Shown here piece after piece: positions 34,136-42,957 of a stretch of 64,000 nt of DNA. The notes under the pieces were generated by a model. It saw only the letters and a list, made by a program, of their open reading frames with translations. It ran no database searches and was not told where the DNA came from. The stretch is from the NCBI GenBank assembly GCA_035356615.1, contig DAOQSN010000005.1:62001-126000 (forward strand), in the 5' to 3' direction. A program made the translations under genes and the position numbers. Each line of letters begins with the position of its first letter. Positions within the stretch are counted from its first letter, which is position 1. This DNA is from JAKQDH01 sp029558835 (GTDB lineage Bacteria; Planctomycetota; Phycisphaerae; UBA1845).

Positions 34136-37100
34136 ATGCTGGGACGCTGCGATGAGCGACACGGCGAGTGGACGCTTCCTGTTTGCGTAGGAGCGGGGCT
34201 CTTGATCAGCGCCTTGGCCGCATGGGCGGGGTTGGCGGCTCCGCCCGCGTATGGCGAGACGGACGGTGTACCCACGCTGGCGCAGTCACAGACTGCGTAC
34301 GTGTTTGGCCTCTTCGGTGCTGCGGGGGACTGTCTTGATGCACTTGGGAGGGTGTCATCGCCCCCGTCGCCCTCACCCCTACCCCTCTCCCGAGGGGAGA
34401 GGGGTTCAGATGCCGCCCGCTTGGCTTTGCCTGTGGTGGATGAGGGCGTGGCCGCGACCGCCAACGCGTATGCCCAAGGGGGAGAGGAAGGTCCGCGGGG
34501 CGGTGCTGACGCTGAACGCTCAGACAAGGCCGGAGTTCCGCCAACAACCGTAACCGCGCCCACGCCGGAGGGTTCCGAAACGCCCAAGGGCACGTCCAAA
34601 CCCGACCGCGTGTCCGCGGGAAAGGCGTTCGTCGAGGTGACGGACCGGGCGGGGGTGCGGCATCGTCACTGCAAGCCGGTGCTGGATAAGAAGCTCGACT
34701 GCATCATGCCGTGGATGGCGTCGGTGGGGGCGGCCGCGGCGGCGGCGGACTACGACCGCGACGGCGACATCGACCTGTACGTTACCAATTCCGACATGGG
34801 CAAACCCAATCGCCTCTTCCGCAACAACGGCGACATGACGTTCGTGGACGTAGGAGTAGAGGCGGGCGTGGCCGACGCCAACGCGGCACACGGCGCGAGC
34901 ATGGACGCCGTTTGGGGCGACTTCAACAACGACGGCTGGCTCGATTTGTACGTGGTGAAATGGGGTTGGAACGTGCTCTACCGCGCCAACGGAGATGGGA
35001 CGTTCAGCGATGTGACGGAGCAGGCCGGCGTCGGCGACAAGGGCAACGGCAACGCGGCCGTCTGGTTTGACTACAACGACGACTCGTATCTCGACCTGTA
35101 CGTAGGCAACTACTTCCGCAACGTGGACCTGTGGAACCTGCAGGATTCGCGGCAGATGCACGAGGACTTCGAGACCGCCCGGGACGCGGGGGCCAACGTG
35201 CTGTATCGCAACAATGGGGACGGCACGTTCACGGACGTGAGTAGGGAGCTGGGCGTCGACGATACGGGATGGACTCTAGACGTGGGCGTGGGGGACTATG
35301 ACAACGACGGTGACCTGGACCTGGCGTGTGCCAACGACTTCGGGCAGGACCGGGTGTTTCGCCTGAACGCCGACGCGACGTTTACGAATGTGACCGATAC
35401 GGCGATCGGCTGGGACACGCACAAGGGGATGAACGTCGAGTTCGGTGATTACAACAACGACGGCTGGCTCGATCTGTATATCACGAACATCTGGACGAAG
35501 GAGTACGTGAAGGAGGGGAACCAGCTTTACCGCAACATGGGGGACGGTACGTTCAGCGATGTGTCGTTCGAGACGAACGTGTACGACGCCGGGTGGTGCT
35601 GGGCCGGGCGGTTCTGGGATTACGACAATGACGGCGACCTGGATATCGTGGTTGCCAACGGCTACATCTCGGGCAATCCTGGACATGAGTACTTCACGGA
35701 CCTGGCCAAGGCCGTCACGAAGCCCGGATTCGATCCGGTGGAGGCGCAGAACTGGCCGGTGATGGGGGATTCGACGTTCTCGGGGTATGAGCCGTCCCGG
35801 GTGTGGCGCAACGAGGGCAACGAGGTATTTACCGAGGTGGCGCAGGCATTGGGGCTGGCGGACATCGGGGACGGGCGCGGGCTTGCCATCGCCGACTTCG
35901 ACAACGATGGCGACCTCGACGTGTATATCTCGAACCAGGGCCAGGACAGCGTCCTGTATCGCAACGACGTCGGCAATCGGAACCACTGGCTGCAGATTGA
36001 ACTGAAGGGGACGAACTGCAATCGGGACGCCATCGGCACGCGGGTCAAGGTAGTTTGCGGAGACGCGGGACAGATTCGTGAGCTTGAGGGGGGCAACGGG
36101 GATCACAGCCAGTGCCCGTATCGGATGCACTTCGGCCTGGGTGAATCTGAGAAGGCGGATGTGGTGGAAGTGCGCTGGCCCACGGGCTATGTCGAGCGCT
36201 TCGAGAACGTGAAGGCGAACCAGCTTCTGCGGTATGTTGAGAACACGCCCGCGGCGTTCCTGGAAGAGCGGAAGCGCTTCAAGGAAGCGCAGATCGAGGC
36301 GCGCAAGAAGGAGGCCGAGCGGGAGAAGAAGCTGGCGGAAGCCGCGGCGTCCGCTCCCGATGAGGAGCCGGAACTGAACTGGGATGAGTTGCAGGCGTTC
36401 AAGAAGGAGTTTCTGGTTCATAAGCAGGCCGTCGAGCAGAACCCCAATGATCCGAAGGTGCGTTACGAGTTTGCGCTGGTTCTCGACGGACGCGGGCGGA
36501 AGTCGGCGGCGCTGGGCGAGCTGGAGCGGGCGATCGAGCGGGAACCGAACGCGCTGCTGTACTCGAATGAGTACCGCACGCTGATTCGTCGCTACGGGCA
36601 CGTGTACTTCGACCGCTCGATCAGGTTCTTCGAGGACTTGGTGGAGAAGCACCCCGACGCGACCATGCCGCGGCTGAACAAGGCGCTGTCGTACGTGGAC
36701 AAGATGCCTTACCCCAAGTTGGGAATCGTGACGCAGGGGAAGCTGTCGAACAAGTCCCTGGAGCAGCTTGACATTATCCTGCAGCACGACCCGACCTGCT
36801 GGACAGCCAAGTTCGTGCGGGGGATGAACCATCTGCACTGGCCGCGCAAGCTCGGCCACGCGCCGCTGGCGATCCAGGACTTCACCGAACTCATTGCCCT
36901 GCAGAAGACGCTGCCGCCCGAGAAGCAGCGGCGGTACTTCGCGTTCGGCTACGTGGGGCTGGGCGACTCCTACGTGAAGAATCGCGAGGAGGGGCTGGAG
37001 GAGAACCTGAAGAAGGCAAAGGAGACCTGGGAACAGGGGTTGCGGGAATACCCGGATTTTGAGGGTTTGAAGGTGCGTCTGGAGCTGCTGGAGCGCTCGC

Positions 37101-37186
37101 CGGACGAGTTGATCGACTACGTGGAGAAGCTCCGCGGCCTCGAGGACCCGGTGGATACGGACTTGGCGAAGGTTTGGGTGGATTGA
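34136..37186 (+). CDS. Secreted FG-GAP/ASPIC (CRTAC1-type) protein with C-terminal helical repeats
   Basis: 1016 residues. Signal peptide near residues 14-40 (AGLLISALAAWAGLAAPPAYG). Residues about 73-95 are encoded by a family 1 repeat (PLPLSRGERG) and lead into a low-complexity linker to 160. Residues 165-620 carry many FG-GAP calcium loops (DYDRDGDIDLY, DFNNDGWLDLY, DYDNDGDLDL and others), forming an integrin-like beta-propeller, then an ASPIC domain (GTNCNRDAIGTRVKV, MHFGLGESEKADVVEVRWPTG). A charged coiled coil (AFLEERKRFKEAQIEARKKE) and TPR-like helices follow to the end. This is the first gene of the operon and abuts the next ATG. Probable role: calcium-dependent surface or periplasmic scaffold or ligand-binding protein. 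Confidence 0.85.
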   Translation: MLGRCDERHGEWTLPVCVGAGLLISALAAWAGLAAPPAYGETDGVPTLAQSQTAYVFGLFGAAGDCLDALGRVSSPPSPSPLPLSRGERGSDAARLALPVVDEGVAATANAYAQGGEEGPRGGADAERSDKAGVPPTTVTAPTPEGSETPKGTSKPDRVSAGKAFVEVTDRAGVRHRHCKPVLDKKLDCIMPWMASVGAAAAAADYDRDGDIDLYVTNSDMGKPNRLFRNNGDMTFVDVGVEAGVADANAAHGASMDAVWGDFNNDGWLDLYVVKWGWNVLYRANGDGTFSDVTEQAGVGDKGNGNAAVWFDYNDDSYLDLYVGNYFRNVDLWNLQDSRQMHEDFETARDAGANVLYRNNGDGTFTDVSRELGVDDTGWTLDVGVGDYDNDGDLDLACANDFGQDRVFRLNADATFTNVTDTAIGWDTHKGMNVEFGDYNNDGWLDLYITNIWTKEYVKEGNQLYRNMGDGTFSDVSFETNVYDAGWCWAGRFWDYDNDGDLDIVVANGYISGNPGHEYFTDLAKAVTKPGFDPVEAQNWPVMGDSTFSGYEPSRVWRNEGNEVFTEVAQALGLADIGDGRGLAIADFDNDGDLDVYISNQGQDSVLYRNDVGNRNHWLQIELKGTNCNRDAIGTRVKVVCGDAGQIRELEGGNGDHSQCPYRMHFGLGESEKADVVEVRWPTGYVERFENVKANQLLRYVENTPAAFLEERKRFKEAQIEARKKEAEREKKLAEAAASAPDEEPELNWDELQAFKKEFLVHKQAVEQNPNDPKVRYEFALVLDGRGRKSAALGELERAIEREPNALLYSNEYRTLIRRYGHVYFDRSIRFFEDLVEKHPDATMPRLNKALSYVDKMPYPKLGIVTQGKLSNKSLEQLDIILQHDPTCWTAKFVRGMNHLHWPRKLGHAPLAIQDFTELIALQKTLPPEKQRRYFAFGYVGLGDSYVKNREEGLEENLKKAKETWEQGLREYPDFEGLKVRLELLERSPDELIDYVEKLRGLEDPVDTDLAKVWVD
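34369..34407. repeat. Dispersed family 1 repeat inside a secreted-protein gene
   Basis: Identical over 39 nt to 14614-14652. Here it is translated in frame just behind the signal peptide, where extra residues would do little harm. Confidence 0.9.
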
Positions 37187-40100
37187 ATGAACGCGCTGAA
37201 CAGGACCAGGTTGGTGGGAAACCGGGAGGGTGGCATGCCGAAGCCGAAGGCGCCGGCATGCCGTGCCGGAAACCAGCGCCTCACCCAGGCGAGAACATGG
37301 CGGCGCTGCGCTTGGCCATGCCACCCAGTTCGGTGGCCTCTTTTCTCCATGGGGTGGAGCCATTCACGTGGTACAACGCGGTGGGCGTGGGTGGCAGTCG
37401 GTTGCGTGCTGGCCGGAGTATGCGTCGCCGCGGCAGAGCCAAAGCAGGCGCCGGGGCCTCGTGCAACCGCGCCCGGTGCGCAGCAGGCGGAGGTGCAACG
37501 TGAGGTGGAGAGTCACCGCTTGCTGGGTAAGGCGTACTACGAGAACGACAAGTTCGAAGAAGCGGCGGCGGAGTTTGCGCGTTGCGTCGAGCTGAAGCCG
37601 GAGTCGGCGATCGATCGCTTCAACCTGGCGCTGGTGCTCATGCGGGCGCGGAAGCACGAAGAGGGGTTGCGGTGGCTGGATGAGGCGCATAAGCTGGACC
37701 CCACCCTGATCGGCACGTACTACCTCCGCGGGATCATCCAGCAGCGCGAGGGCAGGTTTGCTGAGGCGGTGGCGGCTCTCCAGGCGGTCATCGAACGTGA
37801 CCCGCAGTGCGAGGGGGCTTATTACAACCTCGGTGTCTGCTACAAGTTCCTGCAAGAGTACGAGAAGGCCGTCGGGGCGTTCCAGAAGAAGGCGGAGCTG
37901 TCACCGACGGACCCCAGCACGCACTACCAGCTCATCACGCTCTACCGCCGGCTCGGCCAGGTGGACAATGCCGAGCGGCACAAGGAAATCTACGATCGCG
38001 TCAAGGACACCGTCTCCGAGGCCGAGAAGACGGCCGAGGCGCTGGAGCGGAGCAGGTACACGTACATCCTCGAGGTGGCGTCGGCCGTTGCGACCGCTGC
38101 CCCGGCGCTCGACACGCAGACTCGCTTCGTCGAGGTGACGGACGACGTTGGGCTGCCGAAGCCGGGGACGTATGGGCCGGCTGTGCGGCAGATCATGTCG
38201 TCCTACATTCCGTTACCAGGCAGCGATACACGGGAGCATCTGCGTAATTACCACGTGCCATGGGAGGGTAATGCAGTTACGCTCGCGGACTTCGATGAGG
38301 ACGGCGATCTGGATATCTATGTCGTCAACTGCTCTGATGAACCCGAGCGATCGGCCAACGTGCTGTATGAAAACCGCGCGGACGGAACATTTGTGGACGT
38401 AACGGCGCGGGCCGCTGTCGGGGATCGCGGGATGGGAACGGGCGCGATCTTCGGCGACTACGACAATGACGGCGACCTCGATCTGTACGTAGTGAACTGC
38501 GGTCCTAACGTGCTCTACCGTAACAAAGGCGACGGGACATTCGAGGATGTCTCCGAGGCTGCCCGGGCGAACGAGCCGCAGTACGGCGCGGCGGCTGCGT
38601 TTGTCGATTACGACCACGATAACGATTTGGACATTTTTGTGGCCAACTACATCGAGTTCCCAGAACCGAAGGAGGAGCGACCGAGCGAGGTGCGGATACC
38701 GGACGACTTCCCGGGGCAGTTCAATACGCTGCTGCGCAACAATGGCGACGGGACGTTTGCGGATTGTACGGATGCGGCCGGGCTGCTGGACGGACTCGAT
38801 AAGACCCGTGCTGTGGTGGCAGCAGACTTTGAAGGTGACCACGACGTGGATCTTTTCATCGGCAACGAGGGTGCACCGTCAAGGCTGCTTGTGAATGCGC
38901 GGCTTGGGAAGCTGGTGGCAGGCGGTGGGTTCTCGCCGCCGTTGGATGACAGCATAGCCGATGTGGCAGTCGGGGATTTCAATCGGGATGGTAATCTCGA
39001 CTTAGTGACGACAGGCTGCTCCGCCTGCGAGCCTCATTTGCGCCTGTACGTGAACGATGGCAAGGCACGGTTTCAGGGAGAGGCGATTGACCTCGGCGAC
39101 TTGCGCTTGCTGGGTCTGATGCAGGTGGTGGACTGCAACAACGACGGCTGGAGCGACCTTCTCGTGCATGAGGGCGGGGCATTGCGGGTGCTGGCCGGAA
39201 CTGGGCCGGGGCGGTTCGCGGGTGCATCAACGCCACTCGACCTGGGGGCCGGTGCTCACGACGGGTTTAGCTGGGTGGCCGACGTTGCGGCGGGGGACCT
39301 TGACGGGGACGGCGACATGGACTTGGTCGTCCACACGCTGGACAGGGGCCCGCTGGTGCTGCGGAACGAAAGCCCCAAGCGGCACTGGCTGGGCGTGCGA
39401 CTGGCGGGCAAGAAGGTCAACCGCAGCGGTATCGGGGCGACGGTGGAGGTCGCGGCGCCGGGGTATTATCAGAAGCAGGCGTACACCGAGGGGCCGCTGC
39501 ACTTCGGTTTGGGTGATCTGACGCAGGTCGACGTGGTGCGCGTGACGTGGCCCAACGGGGTCGCGCAGAACGTCATCCGCCCGCCGATCGACGCGGTGCT
39601 CACCGTCGAGGAGTACGTCAAGGTCTCGGCATCGTGTGCGTTTCTGTATGCCTGGGACGGCAGCGGCTTCAAGCTGGTCAACGAGATTCTCGGGATCGGG
39701 CCGCTGGGCGTGCCCATGGCGCCGGGCGTGTACTATCAGCCGGACTGCACGGAGCTGACCCGCATAACGGGGACGCAGCTAGTTTCTCGCGACGGCGTAT
39801 ATCAGTTACGCCTGACGGAGGAGCTGCGCGAGATCACGTTTGCCGATCAGATTACGCTGCGCGTCATCGACCATCCGCAGAATCTGGAGATCATTCCGAA
39901 CGAGTACTTCACGACCCCGCCGTTTCCCGAGGATCGGTTCTATGCGATCGCAGACGCCCGGCCGCCGGTGACCGCCGTCGACCAGGATGGTAAGGACGTG
40001 CGCCCGTTGATTCTCGAACACGATGAGCGCTGCCCGGTGTTCCCGGTGACGGCCTATGAAGGACTGGCCGAGCCGCACAGCCTGACGCTGGACTTTGGTG

Positions 40101-40936
40101 ACCTGCGCGGGGCGGAGCGCATCATCCTGTTCCTTGATAGTTGGATCTACTGGTCGGAGTCCAGCGCGGTGATCGCGATCGCCCAGGATCCGCGGTACGC
40201 GAGCGCGCCGCTGAGCTTGCAGGTACGCGACGCAAACGGCGTCTGGCGCACGGCCATCGAGTCAGTAGGACTGCCCACCAGTAAGGGGCTCATCGTCCCC
40301 GTGGACCTCAGTGGACAGTTCGCAGGGGGCGATTTCCACGTCCGGCTGGCCACGAATATGTGTGTATATTTCGACCGCATTTTCGTGGGCACCCGTGATG
40401 AGCCGGGGCGCTGCCGGCAGACGGAGTTGCCGGTCGCCCGGGCGCAGCTCCACTACCGGGGCTTCTCACGGATGCAGGCCGACGCTTTCGGGTTCGAGCG
40501 GTTTGACTACGACGACGTGAGCGAGACGGGCTCGTGGGACCCGGCGCCGGGGATGTATACGCGCTATGGTCCCGTGGAGGAGCTGCTGCGGGCGCCGGAC
40601 GATCGGTACGTGATATTCACGTCGGGCGATGAGCTGCTGCTCGAGTTTGACGCGGCCGGGGTGCCGGCGCTGCCGCCCGGGTGGAGTCGCGACTACATAT
40701 TCTACGCGAATGGGTGGGTGAAGGACGGCGATCTGAACACGAAGTGCTCCGAGAGTGTTACGCCGCTGCCGTTTCACGGGATGAGCAGCTATCCGTACCC
40801 GGACACGGAGCACTACCCGGACACAGCGGCGCACCAGGCCTACCTGCGTGAATACAACACGCGGCCGGCACGCTGCACAGTGGGTCGGCTGCAAACCGAA
40901 CCCGGGCGAGTGCCGAACACGGATGCGCAGCCATGA
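37187..40936 (+). CDS. Secreted TPR-FG-GAP-ASPIC protein with conserved C-terminal beta domain
   Basis: Up to 1249 residues. The ATG at 37187 directly follows the upstream stop; a second ATG at 37349 lies inside a repeat element. The signal helix is at residues 66-83 (WAWVAVGCVLAGVCVAAAEP), preceded by about 60 residues mostly encoded by the family 2 repeat (37213-37372), so the true n-region is probably the first few residues joined to RGTTRW. TPR units follow (110-275), then FG-GAP loops (from about 314: DFDEDGDLDIY, DYDNDGDLDLY), an ASPIC domain (VNRSGIGATVEV) and a 430-residue C-terminal domain (FLYAWDGSGFKLVNEI, LDSWIYWSE, TRYGPVEELL). The last domain recurs in the protein at 51912-55991. 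Likely an envelope binding or scaffold protein. Confidence 0.85.
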   Translation: MNALNRTRLVGNREGGMPKPKAPACRAGNQRLTQARTWRRCAWPCHPVRWPLFSMGWSHSRGTTRWAWVAVGCVLAGVCVAAAEPKQAPGPRATAPGAQQAEVQREVESHRLLGKAYYENDKFEEAAAEFARCVELKPESAIDRFNLALVLMRARKHEEGLRWLDEAHKLDPTLIGTYYLRGIIQQREGRFAEAVAALQAVIERDPQCEGAYYNLGVCYKFLQEYEKAVGAFQKKAELSPTDPSTHYQLITLYRRLGQVDNAERHKEIYDRVKDTVSEAEKTAEALERSRYTYILEVASAVATAAPALDTQTRFVEVTDDVGLPKPGTYGPAVRQIMSSYIPLPGSDTREHLRNYHVPWEGNAVTLADFDEDGDLDIYVVNCSDEPERSANVLYENRADGTFVDVTARAAVGDRGMGTGAIFGDYDNDGDLDLYVVNCGPNVLYRNKGDGTFEDVSEAARANEPQYGAAAAFVDYDHDNDLDIFVANYIEFPEPKEERPSEVRIPDDFPGQFNTLLRNNGDGTFADCTDAAGLLDGLDKTRAVVAADFEGDHDVDLFIGNEGAPSRLLVNARLGKLVAGGGFSPPLDDSIADVAVGDFNRDGNLDLVTTGCSACEPHLRLYVNDGKARFQGEAIDLGDLRLLGLMQVVDCNNDGWSDLLVHEGGALRVLAGTGPGRFAGASTPLDLGAGAHDGFSWVADVAAGDLDGDGDMDLVVHTLDRGPLVLRNESPKRHWLGVRLAGKKVNRSGIGATVEVAAPGYYQKQAYTEGPLHFGLGDLTQVDVVRVTWPNGVAQNVIRPPIDAVLTVEEYVKVSASCAFLYAWDGSGFKLVNEILGIGPLGVPMAPGVYYQPDCTELTRITGTQLVSRDGVYQLRLTEELREITFADQITLRVIDHPQNLEIIPNEYFTTPPFPEDRFYAIADARPPVTAVDQDGKDVRPLILEHDERCPVFPVTAYEGLAEPHSLTLDFGDLRGAERIILFLDSWIYWSESSAVIAIAQDPRYASAPLSLQVRDANGVWRTAIESVGLPTSKGLIVPVDLSGQFAGGDFHVRLATNMCVYFDRIFVGTRDEPGRCRQTELPVARAQLHYRGFSRMQADAFGFERFDYDDVSETGSWDPAPGMYTRYGPVEELLRAPDDRYVIFTSGDELLLEFDAAGVPALPPGWSRDYIFYANGWVKDGDLNTKCSESVTPLPFHGMSSYPYPDTEHYPDTAAHQAYLREYNTRPARCTVGRLQTEPGRVPNTDAQP
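37213..37372. repeat. Dispersed family 2 repeat (reverse orientation) in a signal-peptide region
   Basis: The reverse complement carries TCCACCCCATGG, GGGTGGCATGGCCAAGCGCA, GCCGCCATG and a second module GCATGCCGGCGCCTTCGGCT, matching copies at 58456-58609 and, in part, 51655-51740. It is read in frame as the n-region of the TPR-FG-GAP protein. Ends are approximate. Confidence 0.8.
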
Positions 40937-42957
40937 GCGATGCAGGGCGAATCTCTCCGCCGGTGGTGGGAGCGATGCTCGCGGTTGCGGCGAGCCTTGC
41001 TGCCGCGAGCGCGGCGGAGCCGGGAGTGCCGGGGGTGCCCATCGTGTTCACGCAGTTGCCGGTGGCACCGGAGAAGGAGCGAACCGGGGGTCGCGCGGGG
41101 GGCGCGCTGCCGCAGGATTACGGGGAGGGTGGGCGCCTGGTCCGCCTCGATCCGGAGGGTGGGCTGCACCTGCTCAGCGGCGATTTCCAGAGTGCATGCG
41201 GCGCGGACGTTTCGTTCGACGGGCAGCGCCTCCTGTTTGCGGGTAAGCGCCATGCCGGCGATGCGTGGGATATCTGGGAGATGCAGATGGACGGCACGGG
41301 TGTGCGGCAGATTACCCGCAACGCCGGCAACTGCCGCAGCCCCGCGTACCAGGCGACGCTGTATACGATCGTTTCCAACGAGCCGTGGTACCAGATCATG
41401 TTTGTGAGCGATGCGGCCGGAGAAATGAACGAGTATGGGGCCAGCACCGCGACGAGCATCTATAGCTGCAAGCTTGACGGCAGCGGGCTGCGCCGACTGA
41501 CCTTTAATCTCAGCGATGACCTCGATCCGTTTCTTATGCAGGACGGGCGCGTGCTGCTGGCCAGTTGGCAGCGCATGGACCTCCGCCGCGGCTATGAAGG
41601 AAGGGTGGCGCTTTTCGACATCAACACCGACGGGACCGACTATGCCTTCTACGCTGGTACGCAGGGGGCGCGCATCAAGCAGATGCCCTGCGCGACGAGG
41701 GAGGGGCTCGTGATCTTCGTGGAAGCGGACCGCGTCGACTGGGACGGTGCGGGGCAGCTTGCGGCCGTGACGCAGCGGCGACCGTTGTACTCGTACCGCA
41801 AGCTCACTAATGATCCGGCGTGGGTGTACCACTCGCCGGCGCCACTGCGTGACGGCGAGGTACTGGTCGCGCGCCGGCCGGCAGGCCGGGAGGGAACGCA
41901 CGGTCTGTGCCGCTATAATCCACGTACAGGGGCCGTGCAGACTGTCTTCGATGATCCGGCGTGGCACGACGTGCACGCGCGCGTGCTGGCACCGAGGCCC
42001 GAAGCCGACGGGCGGTCGAGCGTGGTGAATGAGGAGTACGCGACGGGTAAGCTGTATTGCCTCAATGCGTACCAAAGTGAGCCGCAGGTCCAGGCCCACC
42101 TGCGGCCGGGAGTGCTGCGGCAGTTGCGGGTTATCGAGGGTCTTGCTGTGCCGGCGACGGATGCGGGGGCGTATTTTGGTGCGCGGCCGAACGGTGCGCT
42201 CGGCGGCCCCGGCGCGCGCACGGACGCGCTTCCCGGAATGGCCGCCAGGCGTCTGTTGGGCGTTGTCGCGGTGGAGGAGGATGGATCGTTTCAGATTGAG
42301 GTGCCGGCGGATACGCCTATTCAGCTTCAAGTTCTCGACGAAGACGGGCTGGCGTTGCAGAGCTGCGGCTGGATCTGGGTGAAGCCCAAGGAGTCGCGGG
42401 GGTGCATCGGTTGCCATGAGGATCCTGAGTTGGCGCCGGAGAACCGCTTCGTGGCGGCGCTGTCGCAGCCGGCGCCGAGGCTGACGTTGCCGCCGGAGCG
42501 CCGGCGCTCGGTAAGCTTCCAGCGCGACATGATGCTGATTGTAAACGGCAAGTGTGCCGGCTGCCATAACGACGCGTCCAGCGGACTGGACCTGCGTGCG
42601 GACCCGGTGGAGGCGTTCAATCGAGCTTATCTCAGCCTGTTGGCTGTACAGGATGGTGTCGGGGCCGGCGACACGGGCGTGCGCAGCAGGTACCTTACTC
42701 CCGGCGAGGCCCGCAGCAGTCCGCTGGTCTGGCGCATCCTCGGGCGCAACACGTCGCGCCCCTGGGATGCATCCTTCGGCTGCGGCGGGCCGAGCGGCGT
42801 GTGTCCGCCGCCCGGTGCGGCGCCGCTGACGCCCGAGGAGAAGCTGACGATTATCGAGTGGGTTGACCTTGGTGCGTGCTGGAGTGCGGGTCAGTCTCTC
42901 GGCGGTACGCCACCGCCGTCGCCCGCGGCTGACAACGGAGGGGAGGGACACCGATGA
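40933..42957 (+). CDS. Dihaem c-type cytochrome with TolB-like propeller, hydrazine-synthase-alpha-like
   Basis: 674 residues; the ATG overlaps the upstream stop by 4 nt. Signal peptide about residues 11-28. Residues 35-350 form a TolB/PD40-type propeller (SFDGQRLLFAGKR, WDIWEMQMDGTGVRQIT, SCKLDGSGLRRLTFN). Two haem c motifs follow: CIGCH at 491-495 and CAGCH at 541-545, the latter in a VNGKCAGCHNDASSGLDLR context typical of planctomycete cytochromes. Propeller plus two haems is the plan of hydrazine synthase alpha subunit and its many uncharacterised relatives; no beta or gamma subunit gene is present, so hydrazine synthesis is not claimed. Likely a periplasmic redox enzyme or electron carrier. 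The end overlaps the next ATG. Confidence 0.82.
   Translation: MSDAGRISPPVVGAMLAVAASLAAASAAEPGVPGVPIVFTQLPVAPEKERTGGRAGGALPQDYGEGGRLVRLDPEGGLHLLSGDFQSACGADVSFDGQRLLFAGKRHAGDAWDIWEMQMDGTGVRQITRNAGNCRSPAYQATLYTIVSNEPWYQIMFVSDAAGEMNEYGASTATSIYSCKLDGSGLRRLTFNLSDDLDPFLMQDGRVLLASWQRMDLRRGYEGRVALFDINTDGTDYAFYAGTQGARIKQMPCATREGLVIFVEADRVDWDGAGQLAAVTQRRPLYSYRKLTNDPAWVYHSPAPLRDGEVLVARRPAGREGTHGLCRYNPRTGAVQTVFDDPAWHDVHARVLAPRPEADGRSSVVNEEYATGKLYCLNAYQSEPQVQAHLRPGVLRQLRVIEGLAVPATDAGAYFGARPNGALGGPGARTDALPGMAARRLLGVVAVEEDGSFQIEVPADTPIQLQVLDEDGLALQSCGWIWVKPKESRGCIGCHEDPELAPENRFVAALSQPAPRLTLPPERRRSVSFQRDMMLIVNGKCAGCHNDASSGLDLRADPVEAFNRAYLSLLAVQDGVGAGDTGVRSRYLTPGEARSSPLVWRILGRNTSRPWDASFGCGGPSGVCPPPGAAPLTPEEKLTIIEWVDLGACWSAGQSLGGTPPPSPAADNGGEGHR

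Noticed and set aside
35276..37363. Minus-strand frame of 695 codons opposite the FG-GAP protein
   Set aside because: Antisense shadow without domain features; the plus-strand frame has a signal peptide and FG-GAP repeats.
40933..42957. True hydrazine synthase (anammox) assignment
   Set aside because: No beta or gamma subunit and no hydrazine dehydrogenase or nitrite reductase of that pathway in the window; similarity of layout only.
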